A DNA stretch of 64,000 bases from Lamellibrachia columna (lineage: Eukaryota; Annelida; Polychaeta; Sabellida; Siboglinidae): the NCBI GenBank assembly GCA_963662155.1, contig OY759274.1, positions 46,299,565 to 46,363,564 on the forward strand, read 5' to 3'. Made by a program: the position numbers and the translations under genes. Position 1 is the stretch's first letter. Each line of letters opens with the position of its first letter. The notes below the pieces were generated by a model. The model was given only the letters and a program-made list of their open reading frames with translations, made no database searches and was not told the DNA's origin. Below, piece after piece: positions 26,801-36,465 of this stretch.

Positions 26801-29800
26801 CGGCAACGACTATTAATGTCAACTAGTTCGTCTATCCTCTACTCGACAACTACTATTAGTATCAACTAGTTCGTCTCGCGTCTACTCGACAACGACTATT
26901 AATGTCAACTAGTTCGTGTAGTTTCTACTCGACAACGACTATTAATGTTAACTAGTTCGTCTCGCGTCTACTCGACAACGACTATTATTGTCAACTAGTT
27001 CGTCTCGCGTCCACTCGACAACGACTATTAATATCAAATAGTTCGTCTAGCGTCTACTCGACAACTACTATAAATTTCAACTAGTTCGTGTAGCGTCTAC
27101 TCGACAACGACTATTAATGTCAACTAGTTCGTCTAGCGTCTACTCGTCAACGACTATTAATGTCAACTAGTTCTTCTCGCGTCTAGTCGACAAATACTAT
27201 TAATATCAAATAGTTCGTCTAGCGTCTACTCGTCAACGACTATTAATTTCAAATATTTCGTCTTGTGTCTACTCGACAGCTACTATTAAAGTCAATTAGT
27301 TCGTCTAGCGTCTACTCGACAACGACTGTTAATGTCAACTAGCTCGTCTAGCGGCTACTCGACAACGACTGTTAATGTCAACTAGTTCGTCTAGAGGCTA
27401 CTAGACAACGACTGTTAATGTCAACTAGTTCGTCTAGCGGCTACTCGACAACGACTGTTAATGCCAACTAGTTCGTCTAGCGTCTATTCGACAACGACTA
27501 TTAATGTCAACTAGTTCTTCTAACTTCTACTCGACAACGACTATTAATGTCAACTAGTTCGTCTAGCGTCTACTCGACAACGACTATTAATATCAACTAG
27601 TTCGTCTAGCGTCTACTCGACAATGACTATTAATGTCAACTAGTTCGTCTAGAGTCTACTCGTAAACGAATATTAATGTCATCTAGTTCGTCTAACGTCT
27701 ACTCGTCAACGACTATTAATGTCAACTAGTTCGTCTAGCGTCTACTCGACAACGACCATTAATGTTAACTAATTCGTCTAGCGTCTACTCGTCAACGACT
27801 ATTAATGTCAACTAGTTCATCTAGCGTCTACTCGACAACGACTATTAATGTCAACTAGTTCGTGTAGTGTCTACTCGAAAACGACAATTAATGTCAACTA
27901 GTTCGTCTAGCAACTACTCGACAACGACTATTAATGTCAACTAGTTCGTGTAGCGTCTACTCGGCAACGACTATTAATGTCAACTAGTTCGTCTATCCTC
28001 TACTCGACAACTACTATTAGTATCAACTAGTTCGTCTCGCGTCTACTCGACAACAACTATTAATGTCAACTAGTTGATCTAGCGTCTACTCGACAACTAC
28101 TATTAATGTTAACTAGTTCGTCTCGCGTCTACTCGACAACGACTATTATTGTCAACTAGTTCGTCTCGCGTCCACTCGACAACGACTATTAATATCAAAT
28201 AGTTCGTCTAGCGTCTACTCGACAACTACTATAAATTTCAACTAGTTCGTGTAGCGTCTACTCGACAACGACTATTAATGTCAACTAGTTCGTCTAGCGC
28301 CTACTCGACAACGACTATTAATGTCAACTAGTTCTTCTATCCTCTACTCGACAACGACTATTAATGTCAACTAGTTCGTCTAGCGTCTACTCGACAACTA
28401 CTAAAAATGTCAACTAGTTCGTGTAGCGTCTACTCGAAAACGACTATTAATGTCAACTAGTTCGTCTAACTTCTACTCGACAACGACTATTAATGTCAAC
28501 TAGTTCGTCTATCGTCTACTCGACAACGACTATTAATGTCAACTAGTTCGTCTAGCGTCTACTCGACAACGATTATTAATGTCAACTAGTTCATCTACCG
28601 TCTACTCGACAACGACTATTAATGTCATCTAGTTCGTCTAGCGTCTACTCGACAACGACTATTAATGTCAACTAGTTCGTGTATCATCTACTCGACAACG
28701 ACTATTAATGTAAACTAGTTTGTCTAGCGTCTACTCGACAACGACTATTAATGTCAACTAGTACGTCTAGCGTCTATTCGACAACGACTATTAATGTCAA
28801 CTAGTTCGTCTAGCGTCTACTCGTCAACGACTATTAATGTCAACTAGTTCATCTAGCGTCTACTCGACAACGACTATTAATGTCAACTAGTTCGTGTAGT
28901 TTCTACTCGACAACGACTATTAATGTCAACTAGTTCGTCTAGCGTCTACTCGACAAAGACTATTAATGTCAACTAGTTCGTGTAGCGTCTACTCGGCAAC
29001 GACTATTAATGTCAACTAGTTCGTCTATCCTCTACTCGACAACTACTATTAATGTCAACTAGTTCGTATAGTGTCTACTCGACAACGACAATTAATGTCA
29101 ACTAGTTCGTCTTGCGTGTACTCGTCAACGACTATTAATGTCAACTAGTTCGTCTAGCGTGTACTCGACAACTACTATTAATGTCAACTAGTTCGTCTCG
29201 CGTCTACTCGACAACGACTATTAATATCAACTGTTTCGTCTCGCATGCACTCGACAACGACTATTAATGTCAACTAGTTCGTCTAGCGTCTACTCGACAA
29301 CTACTATTAATGTCAATTAGTTCGTCTAGCGTCTACTCGACAACGACTGTTAATGTCAACTAGTTCGTCTCGCGGCTACTCGACAACGACTACTAATCTT
29401 AACTAGTTCGTCTAGCGTCTACTCGACAACGACTATTAATGTCAACTAGTTCGTCTAGCGTCTACTCGACAACGACTATTAATGTCAACTAGTTCGTCTA
29501 TCCTCTACTCGACAACGACTATTAATGTAAACTAGTTCGTCTAGCCTCTACTCGACAACGACTATTAATGTCAACTAGTTCGTCTAGCGTCTACTCGACA
29601 ACGACTATTAATATCAACTAGTTCGTCTAGCTTCTACTCGGCAACGACTATTAATGTCAACTAGTTCGTCTAGCGTCTACTCGTCAACGACTATTAATGT
29701 CAACTAGTTCTTCTCGCGTCTAGTCGACAAATACTATTAATGTCAAATAGTTCGTCTAGCGTCTACTCGTCAACGACTATTAATTTCAACTATTTCGTCT

Positions 29801-30318
29801 TGTGTCTACTCGACAGCTACTATTAATGTCAATTAGTTCGTCTAGAGTCTACTCGACAACGACTGTTAATGTCAACTAGCTCGTCTAGCGGCTACTCGAC
29901 AACGACTGTTAATGTCAACTAGTTCGTCTAGAGGCTACTAGACAACGACTGTTAATGTCAACTAGTTCGTCTAGCGGCTACTCGACAACGACTGTTAATG
30001 CCAACTAGTTCGTCTAGCGTCTATTCGACAACGACTATTAATGTCAACTAGTTCGTCTAACTTCTACTCGACAACGACTATTAATGTCAACTAGTTCGTC
30101 TAGCGTCTACTCGACAACGACTATTAATATCAACTAGTTCGTCTAGCGTCTACTCGACAATGACTATTAATGTCAACTAGTTCGTCTAGAGTCTACTCGT
30201 AAACGACTATTAATGTCATCTAGTTCGTCTAACGTCTACTCGTCAACGACTATTAATGTCAACTAGTTCGTCTAGCGTCTACTCGACAACGACCATTAAT
30301 GTTAACTAATTCGTCTAG

Positions 30319-30320
30319 CC
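30319..30320. other. Single-base insertion breaking the 43-bp register
   Basis: The monomer here reads TAGCCGTCTACTCG instead of TAGCGTCTACTCG, making it 44 bp long. The homologous monomer at 40116 has the normal form. Every marker I checked upstream is in phase 1 modulo 43, and all later ones up to the transposon are shifted by one. It could be a real mutation or a sequencing or assembly error. Confidence 0.85.
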
Positions 30321-31414
30321 GTCTACTCGTCAACGACTATTAATGTCAACTAGTTCATCTAGCGTCTACTCGACAACGACTATTAATGTCAACTAGTTCG
30401 TGTAGTGTCTACTCGAAAACGACAATTAATGTCAACTAGTTCGTCTAGCAACTACTCGACAACGACTATTAATGTCAACTAGTTCGTGTAGCGTCTACTC
30501 GGCAACGACTATTAATGTCAACTAGTTCGTCTATCCTCTACTCGACAACTACTATTAGTATCAACTAGTTCGTCTCGCGTCTACTCGACAACGACTATTA
30601 ATGTCAACTAGTTCGTGTAGTTTCTACTCGACAACGACTATTAATGTCAACTAGTTGATCTAGCGTCTACTCGACAACTACTATTAATGTTAACTAGTTC
30701 GTCTCGCGTCTACTCGACAACGACTATTATTGTCAACTAGTTCGTCTCGCGTCCACTCGACAACGACTATTAATATCAAATAGTTCGTCTAGCGTCTACT
30801 CGACAACTACTATAAATTTCAACTAGTTCGTGTAGCGTCTACTCGACAACGACTATTAATGTCAACTAGTTCGTCTAGCGCCTACTCGACAACGATTATT
30901 AATGTCAACTAGTTCTTCTATCCTCTACTCGACAACGACTATTAATGTCAACTAGTTCGTCGAGCGTCTACTCGACAACTACTATAAATGTCAACTAGTT
31001 CGTGTAGCGTCTACTCGACAACGACTATTAATGTCAACTAGTTCGTCTAACTTCTACTCGACAACGACTATTAATGTCAACTAGTTCGTCTATCGTCTAC
31101 TCGACAACGACTATTAATGTCAACTAGTTCGTCTAGCGTCTACTCGACAACGATTATTAATGTCAACTAGTTCATCTACCGTCTACTCGACAACGACTAT
31201 TAATGTCATCTAGTTCGTCTAGCGTCTACTCGACAACGACTATTAATGTCAACTAGTTCGTGTATCATCTACTCGACAACGACTATTAATGTAAACTAGT
31301 TTGTCTAGTGTCTACTCGACAACGACTATTAATGTCAACTAGTACGTCTAGCGTCTACTCGACAACGACTATTAATGTCAACTAGTTCGTCTAGCGTCTA
31401 CTCGTCAACGACTA

Positions 31415-31418
31415 TTAA
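31415..31418. repeat. Left TTAA target-site duplication of the 7.2-kb transposon
   Basis: These are monomer positions 24-27 of the interrupted monomer that starts at 31392. The same four bases recur at 38634-38637, where the monomer resumes at position 28. The two flanks (27 + 16 bp) restore a perfect 43-bp unit. A paralogous empty site with one TTAA is at 28834-28837. Confidence 0.93.
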
Positions 31419-31606
31419 AGGGGGGGTGAAGCATTCGAACAACCATAGCCCAAACATAATAACATACCATTTACAGTATATATCACCCTTATATGATGGG
31501 CGCAACGCCACAGTAATTTTGTAATATCCTTTTTAACTTTTCCATTATCTTCGCTGGGCGGCGCCATATTGCTCTGCGGGGGGCTCAGCGGCAGAGTGGT
31601 TTGAGT
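31419..31606 (+). repeat. Left terminal/subterminal inverted repeat
   Basis: The outer 17 bp match the right end at 13 positions (AGGGG, then three mismatches, then TGAAGCA). The middle is poorly conserved. The inner part ends with GAGTGGTTTGAGT at 31594-31606, which is inverted and identical at the right end. A CGCCATATTG motif at 31562-31571 fits the YY1-type CCATNTT core and may be part of the transposase promoter; that role is inference. Confidence 0.75.
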
Positions 31607-31665
31607 ACGAGCTCCTGGCTCCGCGTTCACACAGTAAAAACCTCTCGGAAAAACGGCCGAAACGC

Positions 31666-32053
31666 ATGGAAAATCGAATAAAAAGAAAACTGGTGTGCAC
31701 TGGATGGCTCCTGGATATATCAACTAGTACTACAAATGCAAGGAAACAACTTTTGATCGACTTCCGAGGAAGAATTTGCAGCGGAAAAGGTGGCTGCAAA
31801 TGCGGAAATTGCCGTGTCCGCCAGCCGCAGGCTCTGCGAGTGACCACTTTTCCGATGCAGATTACAAGACAAAAGACTGTGATGAGCATGGACAGACGGT
31901 GAGCATCAAGATGTCATTCTTGGTCAAAGACACCGTTCCATCTGAGATCTTTTTTTTCGCACATGACCATGCATCTACAGACTATTCTGCGACAAGGAAA
32001 CGTCAGATATCAGAGGGCAGAGCGATGCGTAGGAAGCGACGAGCCGAAACCAG
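31666..32053 (+). pseudogene. Decayed THAP zinc-finger exon of a transposase
   Basis: THAP domains are C2CH zinc fingers (Cx2-4C, then Cx2H, then a C-terminal AVPxxF box) that bind DNA in P-element and Kolobok transposases. A frame opening at ATG 31666 gives VCTGW, where the last residue stands where a second Cys is expected. Another frame gives RLPRKN and QRKRWLQ (Trp codon 31791), SDHFSDADY (His codon 31845) and TVPSEIF (31932-31952), which matches the HF...AVPxxF end of the domain. At 31835-31841 the sequence reads TGC, extra G, AGT; without that G the line would be RLCSDHF, with the missing Cys in place. So at least two frameshifts (near 31745-31750 and at 31838) break it. A basic stretch, RRKRR, follows. 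The exon ends with CAG before GTTAGT at 32054, a good splice donor. Domain identity is by eye only. Confidence 0.6.
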
Positions 32054-32059
32054 GTTAGT
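32054..32059 (+). promoter_or_regulatory. Putative 5' splice site (CAG/GTTAGT)
   Basis: CAG at 32051-32053 is followed by GTTAGT, close to the eukaryotic donor consensus, directly after the basic tail of the THAP exon. It would open a 3.5-kb intron ending at the TTTTCAG acceptor near 35596, within which the hAT element sits. Confidence 0.45.
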
Positions 32060-33013
32060 AAATTGGATTACCGTTACCATTGTGACTTATCACTACGATT
32101 ACAATATAGTTCCACCCCAATAAGCACAGCTGTGCTTCAACGTCAGCATATATATGACCCACAGTAAATCGAAATGTATGAATACAATAAAGTGCGAGTA
32201 AGTGTTAATAGTTTGATATAATTACGAGTGTTTTCCAATTCGCCGATTTATTTTCGACGTGATCAGACGTACCGTCAATACGTGGCCGTACACAAAACAA
32301 TAACAATAACTCAGTAAGTGCTACAGGATATACTGCAACCTTATAACATGGGCCATGGCGTATGTACTAGGCAAAATTATTCAAGAAAATAATTTGATAT
32401 TATTTATTGACAGTCATAATAAGTCTCATACTCCTGTGTTCTAAATGCCTAGAGAGCAAGCAGCAATCGTAAGGCTATAAGCCTGGGAGGGGTTAGATGC
32501 ATGGGAGAAACACGACCAAAAGACAGTATAGACTATAGTGCAACAGAAGCCTACTGTTGCTGTTTACATTTCAAATTCTTTATGGAAATATTTAAAATAT
32601 ACAAATACTTTCATTGTGATTAAGTGCAAATGCAGTTACAAAAACTTTTTAAAAGTATTTAAATATTTAAGTAAAATGCATTTCACCCATGCAATGTCTA
32701 GCTGGAAAGGAAACTAACTAAGGCATCGTCATCTACCCAGTTGAACACTGTCAGATTACATGTCTGCTTTCTATAATGACATTTTACAATTTCTGCCTGA
32801 ATTCTTGTGACTTGACAATAAGGCAAAATTATATAAAATTAATTTGCTTTATTGATCAGATTAAACCCCACATGTAATAACCTGAAGTTCATATAGATGT
32901 ATTAATTACATTTTATTCTAAGTCGACTGATAACACTGTAATGAATATCGTGGGGGGAGGGGGCAACTGTCGGCAAACCACAATAGTATTAGTACAAGCT
33001 ATACATATGAAGG
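32060..33013. other. AT-rich non-coding stretch, probable intron
   Basis: I see no open frame of note. It holds an AATAAA at 32186-32191 and a G-rich run (GGGGGGAGGGGG) around 32952-32963. It is interpreted as the first half of the transposase intron, before the nested hAT element. Confidence 0.4.
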
Positions 33014-33021
33014 AAGTATAT
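33014..33021. repeat. Left 8-bp target-site duplication (AAGTATAT) of nested hAT element
   Basis: AAGTATAT directly precedes CAGGCATG and is repeated exactly at 34855-34862 after the mirror-image end. An 8-bp duplication is the hallmark of the hAT superfamily. Confidence 0.92.
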
Positions 33022-33218
33022 CAGGCATGGGGTCAATTCTGTTTTGTCAATTCCAAAAAATCAGTTCTAATTCCGCCTTGCAAAAAATCAATTCCAACTG
33101 TTAAAATCCTAGGCTAAAGAAAAATTCAAATCCAATTCGTTTGAACACAGTTTTATTTGTCACGTGTGCACAATCATATTTAATTAGACATGATTAAAAA
33201 ATTATTGTTCGTTAAATG

Positions 33219-33255
<37 letters not shown>
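33219..33255 (+). repeat. (CA)n-(TA)n microsatellite
   Basis: About ten CA units (33219-33238) run directly into about eight TA units (33239-33255). This compound dinucleotide repeat lies inside the nested hAT element. Confidence 0.97.
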
Positions 33256-33430
33256 CAGGTTTGCCATAAAAAACTTTTAAATGGCATCCAGCCATTTCAT
33301 ATGTACTTTCTGCTGCGACTGGATTTTTGCTAACAAAACCAGACATTTTGGACAGCCCTGGACAGTTGGGTCATTAATCCGAGTTTTGAGCAGTTTCCAA
33401 TTGCAATTGTGGAAGAAGCCAGTGAGATTA

Positions 33431-33462
33431 GGACCTGGACATGTTAGGACCTGGACATGTTA
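33431..33462 (+). repeat. Two tandem copies of a 16-bp unit
   Basis: GGACCTGGACATGTTA occurs twice in direct succession, followed by a partial third start, GGAC. It is upstream of the FLYWCH remnant in the hAT element. It looks like a local slippage duplication. Confidence 0.95.
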
Positions 33463-33571
33463 GGACAATTGAGGATATTTGAAATTTACCATGGAGAGTT
33501 GGAGTGACTCCATTTTCCTATAAAACTGGATGCACAAGCCAGAGTTGTCAGAATTCACTTAAAACTTCACC

Positions 33572-33988
33572 ATGGAAATTACTACTAGCATCTGAGAAGG
33601 TCAGAAGCTATGTTTTGAGTGTCATTCCTACACCAAGAAGGGGGACCAACAAGATTACTCTTCAATGGGAGTGAAGCCAGCGTCGATCCTGATCATGCAA
33701 GGGTGCTGTGGTCACTGACCTGATCTCCAGATCCAGAATGTGATCAACAAGACTGCCTGCAACCATGATGGTGACACGGCACAGATAGAAGCTGCCAATG
33801 TCCGTGAGGACCTGAAAACTAAGGCAGCTAATACCAGGGGCACTCCAAACCACTGTTTGTGGAAGCATCACCCCAAGAACCCATCTTCCACCACTGATCT
33901 GACTATCAATGATACCTGGAAGACAACTGGTGACAAGATCATCTCATACACACTCCAGGGGATAGGCAATTGCATTAGGCTAAAGTGA
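33572..33988 (+). pseudogene. Decayed FLYWCH-type zinc-finger sequence
   Basis: From ATG 33572 (context CACCATGG) the translation gives MEITTS, a stop (33593), then EGQKLCFE and HSYTKKG, as in the start of FLYWCH fingers. After an extra G in the run at 33640-33644 the frame becomes TNKITLQWE, stop at 33672 where the finger Cys of the WxC motif is expected, SQRRS, stop at 33690, then SCKGAVVTDL with a Cys at 33696. A second frameshift near 33722 leads to QIQNVINKTACNHDGD, where Cys replaces the first His of the usual HNH. The tail QIEAANVREDLKTKAANTR is also typical of sequence after this finger, and it is open to the stop at 33986. FLYWCH fingers are common in Mutator-like transposases and some host genes. 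Three stops and two frameshifts make it a relic; why it sits inside a hAT element is unclear. Confidence 0.65.
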
Positions 33989-34854
33989 CTTCGACTTGTC
34001 ATTGAATGTTATGTTATTGTAGTAATAATGATAAAACTGCAAACTGATTTTCACTTGTCAACTATCATAGAAATAAGGGGCAGATGTCCGGGGGGGGGGA
34101 GCAAATATACTAGGAGGCAGATTTATATAGCTATCAGTTGTGGTGTCATTGGTATTTCATCAAATTTACTGGAAAGTTTGAGTCTTCAACATCGTAATCT
34201 CCAACATGTATTCTCCATGGGGACATTTTTAATTACTACAAAGGGCAAACCCTACAGCCACATGTAACAGCATTGTACAGGTGACCAGTGACATGTTTAG
34301 TATGGGAAACTTGTGGGCTGAACATTAGGCTTGGATAAACAAGGGGCTGCATTCAAGTGGGGCAGGCTTCCTCTCTCACACAAAGGGAATGAGCAGGCAG
34401 GTGCCCTTAATTGGCAATCTCTGTAAATAAACATTGTACACTGAGAAAGAAAATGAGGCTTGAATGGTCTGATTTGGGTTTTACTGTCTGTTACAGTAAC
34501 TTAGTATTTCTTTTTGATGCAAATGCTTGATTATATTGTTCTTGGTCACAATGTTTCAATACCAGAGTAGACAGTGTCTATGCTGTAATGTTGACAACTT
34601 CCTGGCTGTTACCAGATTCAGGGTGACATGCTAATAGCAGACAAATATGATTTTAAAAGTAATATAAGTAAATATAAGGGTAAATATTAACAGTATCAAG
34701 TCAATAATTCCAACAAAATCAATGCCAATTCCCCCCAAAAAAATTTTTGAAACAAAACAATTCCAATAAAAAAAAATTGTTGAAGTCAATTCCAATTCTG
34801 GAACTGGAATTGATGGTCAGTTCCAATTCCGGAATGGAATTGACCACATGCCTG

Positions 34855-34862
34855 AAGTATAT
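34855..34862. repeat. Right 8-bp target-site duplication (AAGTATAT) of nested hAT element
   Basis: This is an exact copy of 33014-33021, directly after the terminal CATGCCTG of the hAT element. Confidence 0.92.
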
Positions 34863-35596
34863 TCATGACAATATCTTGTCTCTGTGTACTACAGCAACAG
34901 TCATGAACAGTATAATTGAATTGAAACAAGCTTATGTCTGTGGGGCTTTTGTCGGGAGGGGCTTTTGTCCATGCACCATACTATCTAGCAGATGCTTTCA
35001 GTATAACACCTAATAATTATATATATATATTTACATATGTATATATATATATATATATACAGCATTTATAAGGTAAAGATGTCACAAGCATAGATCTGCA
35101 TTTGGTCCAGTAACAATATTTATGCATTATGTTATCTAAATCGAGTGTCAGATATAAAATAAGGAACCCCATAGAAAGTGTACCTATGGGTCCATATTTT
35201 GTTATGGAATTTGGACCCCTTATAGAATTTTGACCTCCCTGGCCCATTGAAAAAAGTGCAATGTTGATTAGATAATATAATGCACTTTGGAGCTAGGATG
35301 CTACAATTTTGGTTACATGCGTTTGGTTATGTTACCAGTGGCATTCGTCAAACTGACCAAACAGATTCATTAAAAACATTAAGAGATCAGTGATCATTGG
35401 TTGAATTAACATGGCTCCATAGGGAAAATGCTTTTCCCTGTGGTTGATTACTTTATACATTCTATATGACACTGGCACTCTTATATTCTAAAAATAATAG
35501 ATACAAGAGAAAGTTTCTCACATTGTGATTCATTTTTATTATGCAAAAGATGAATTTTGTAAAATTTTCAAGTCACTGTATGTGTAATCTTTTCAG
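34863..35596. other. Non-coding stretch, probable second half of the intron
   Basis: I see no convincing gene. It holds an (AT)n microsatellite and an imperfect hairpin (GGGTCCATATT at 35188-35198 facing AATTTGGACCC at 35208-35218). A pyrimidine tract ends in TTTTCAG at 35590-35596, which would be the 3' splice site of the transposase intron. Short open frames here look accidental. Confidence 0.4.
35017..35060 (+). repeat. (AT)n microsatellite, interrupted
   Basis: Two alternating AT tracts (35017-35030 and 35035-35060) are separated by a few bases. The open frame running over it on the minus strand owes its TYR/ILE-rich end to this repeat. Confidence 0.95.
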
Positions 35597-36057
35597 ATGA
35601 AGGATTCACCATTGGTTCGTACAAGTACAGGTAATAGTTTTGAAGCATCCAGCGCTACGGGGTGATGCCGTCAATCTTTACATTACGGATGTCACCTTTA
35701 GTGCCATCACTGCTACTACTGCTGTGGCACCACATACAACTGATGCTGAAATGCAAATCGATCCGGTAACGATATTTCAAGTGCGACACTTCGCGAATAC
35801 TGCTGTAGTCACGGATGACATTATTGCACCAATGAACGTTGATCATGACTACTCCTATGTGAAGCTTCCATCAGATTCAGTGAGAATAAAGACATTGGTG
35901 CAGATGATGCACACTATGTGATAACAGCGACATAACCGAGGGTGACTCAAGCAGCTCCGACACCTATGAGAAAGAGAAGAAGTTTGTCATTCGTGAGAAA
36001 AACTTATGTCACTTTTCTGCACCAGTCAGAATAAGTAGTGTATTGGTGTATATTTAG
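35597..36057 (+). pseudogene. Possible second exon of the decayed THAP transposase
   Basis: The stretch follows a good acceptor (TTTTCAG). The first frame gives MKDSPLVRTS before a stop. A second frame is open across 35640-35921 without a domain I recognise. The third frame (35908-36057) gives an acidic, serine-rich linker (DITEGDSSSSDTYEKE), then KKFVIREKNL and CHFSAPV, ending at TAG 36055. An acidic linker followed by a KFIVFE-like segment and a Cys pair near APV resembles, from memory, the start of the core of THAP transposases of the Kolobok group. If so, the catalytic core is missing, because the next 400 bp are a degenerate minisatellite. Frameshifts must join the three frames. It is a weak call, supported mainly by position between the acceptor and the end of the THAP exon intron. 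Confidence 0.35.
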
Positions 36058-36465
36058 TGCCAGTAGTGTATTGGAACAAATGGTTGGTGTGCAAGTACTA
36101 TCAGTCAGAACAAGTAGTGTATTGATACATATGATTGGTGTATATTTACTGTCAGTACAAGTAGTGTATTTGGTAGAGAACGAGACGCTTGGTTTACATT
36201 TGCTGTCGGTAGGAACAAGTAGTAGATTCAGTCAGAACAAGTAGTATATTGGATACACATGATTGGTGTACATTTACTGTCAGAAGAAGTAGTGAAATGG
36301 TGCAGATTCCAGAATGAGATCATTGGTGTACATTTACTGTTGGTAGTAACAAGTAGTGTATTGGTATGCATGATTGGTGTGCGTTTACTGTCAGTCAGAA
36401 CAAATAATATTGTTACACGATTGGTGTACATTTACTGTCCAATCAAAACAAGTAGTCTATTGCCA
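36020..36465 (+). repeat. Degenerate minisatellite of about 50 bp
   Basis: About eight irregular copies share CAGAACAAGTAGTGTATTG and GATTGGTGTACATTTACTGTC. The AAGTAGTG core recurs near 36033, 36110, 36160, 36216, 36239, 36287, 36351 and 36449, with most spacings 47-64 bp. The copies are diverged, so the array is old. It creates several short open frames on both strands that are not genes. Confidence 0.85.

Larger units (their letters stand above)
1..31418 (+). repeat. 43-bp satellite array, left part (about 730 monomers)
   Basis: Head-to-tail monomers of exactly 43 bp, all in one orientation, begin at position 1. In order, the consensus contains TAGCGTCTACTCG, ACAACGAC, TATTAATGTC, AACTAGTT and CGTC. 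It is about 42% GC with four CpGs. It includes the palindromes ATTAAT and AACTAGTT (the latter holding a SpeI site) and usually one TTAA at monomer positions 24-27. Most variation is substitution at fixed places: the first five bases (TAGCG, TAGTG, TAGCA, TATCC, TCGCG, TACCG, TAACT), the ACAACG segment, and the TCGTC/TCGTG/TCATC end. Monomer starts checked at 130, 2151, 8558, 16986, 23694 and 28854 are all congruent to 1 modulo 43; one extra base appears near 30320. Stops fall in all six frames, so it is not coding. The array continues beyond the left edge. Role unknown; a heterochromatic or centromeric satellite is a reasonable inference only. Confidence 0.98.
17846..31418 (+). repeat. Mosaic part of the left satellite array
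   Basis: The same 43-bp monomers continue, but the larger units are irregular. The TAGCAACTACTCG-type marker lies at 21974, 23694, 26747, 27908 and 30446. The spacings are 1720, 3053, 1161 and 2538 bp, which is 40, 71, 27 and 59 monomers plus one base. The segment 19035-20920 (44 monomers, 1,892 bp) has no counterpart where the right array passes through the same order (about 50722). The block 28854-30955 is repeated right of the transposon at 38654-40754. No gene or foreign insert is visible in this stretch. Confidence 0.85.
33022..34854. mobile_element. Nested non-autonomous hAT transposon, 1,833 bp
   Basis: The element starts CAGGCATGGGGTCAATTC and ends with its inverse, 17 of 18 bases matching (CAGGCATGTGGTCAATTC on the minus strand). 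Perfect 8-bp duplications AAGTATAT flank it. hAT elements typically have 8-bp duplications and CAG-type ends. Both subterminal regions (33035-33145 and 34690-34845) are crowded with AATTCC/GGAATT motifs, probably transposase-binding subterminal repeats. There is no hAT transposase (no BED finger, no dimerisation domain seen). The only recognisable coding relic is the FLYWCH sequence at 33572-33988. It lies inside the putative intron of the outer element, so it inserted after that element formed. Confidence 0.88.

Noticed and set aside
1..31418. CRISPR array
   Set aside because: The units are contiguous 43-bp copies with no unique spacers between them, and variation is substitution inside the unit. 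The window is eukaryotic.
1..31418. Repetitive protein-coding gene
   Set aside because: 43 is not a multiple of three and every frame on both strands meets TAG, TAA or TGA within the monomers. No long open frame exists.
33281..33463. 60-codon open frame on the plus strand as a gene
   Set aside because: No domain is seen; its end is made by a 16-bp tandem repeat and it lies in non-coding hAT sequence.
33662..33871. Open frame on the minus strand over the FLYWCH relic
   Set aside because: The plus strand carries the recognisable finger residues, so this is an antisense shadow.
34028..34267. 79-codon open frame on the plus strand
   Set aside because: It includes a G10 run and has no recognisable motif, start context or neighbour support.
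34747..35013. 88-codon open frame on the plus strand crossing the hAT right end
   Set aside because: It runs through the subterminal AATTCC repeats and over the target-site duplication, so it cannot be an old gene.
35017..35247. 76-codon open frame on the minus strand
   Set aside because: Its end is the (AT)n microsatellite and its start covers a hairpin; no domain is visible.
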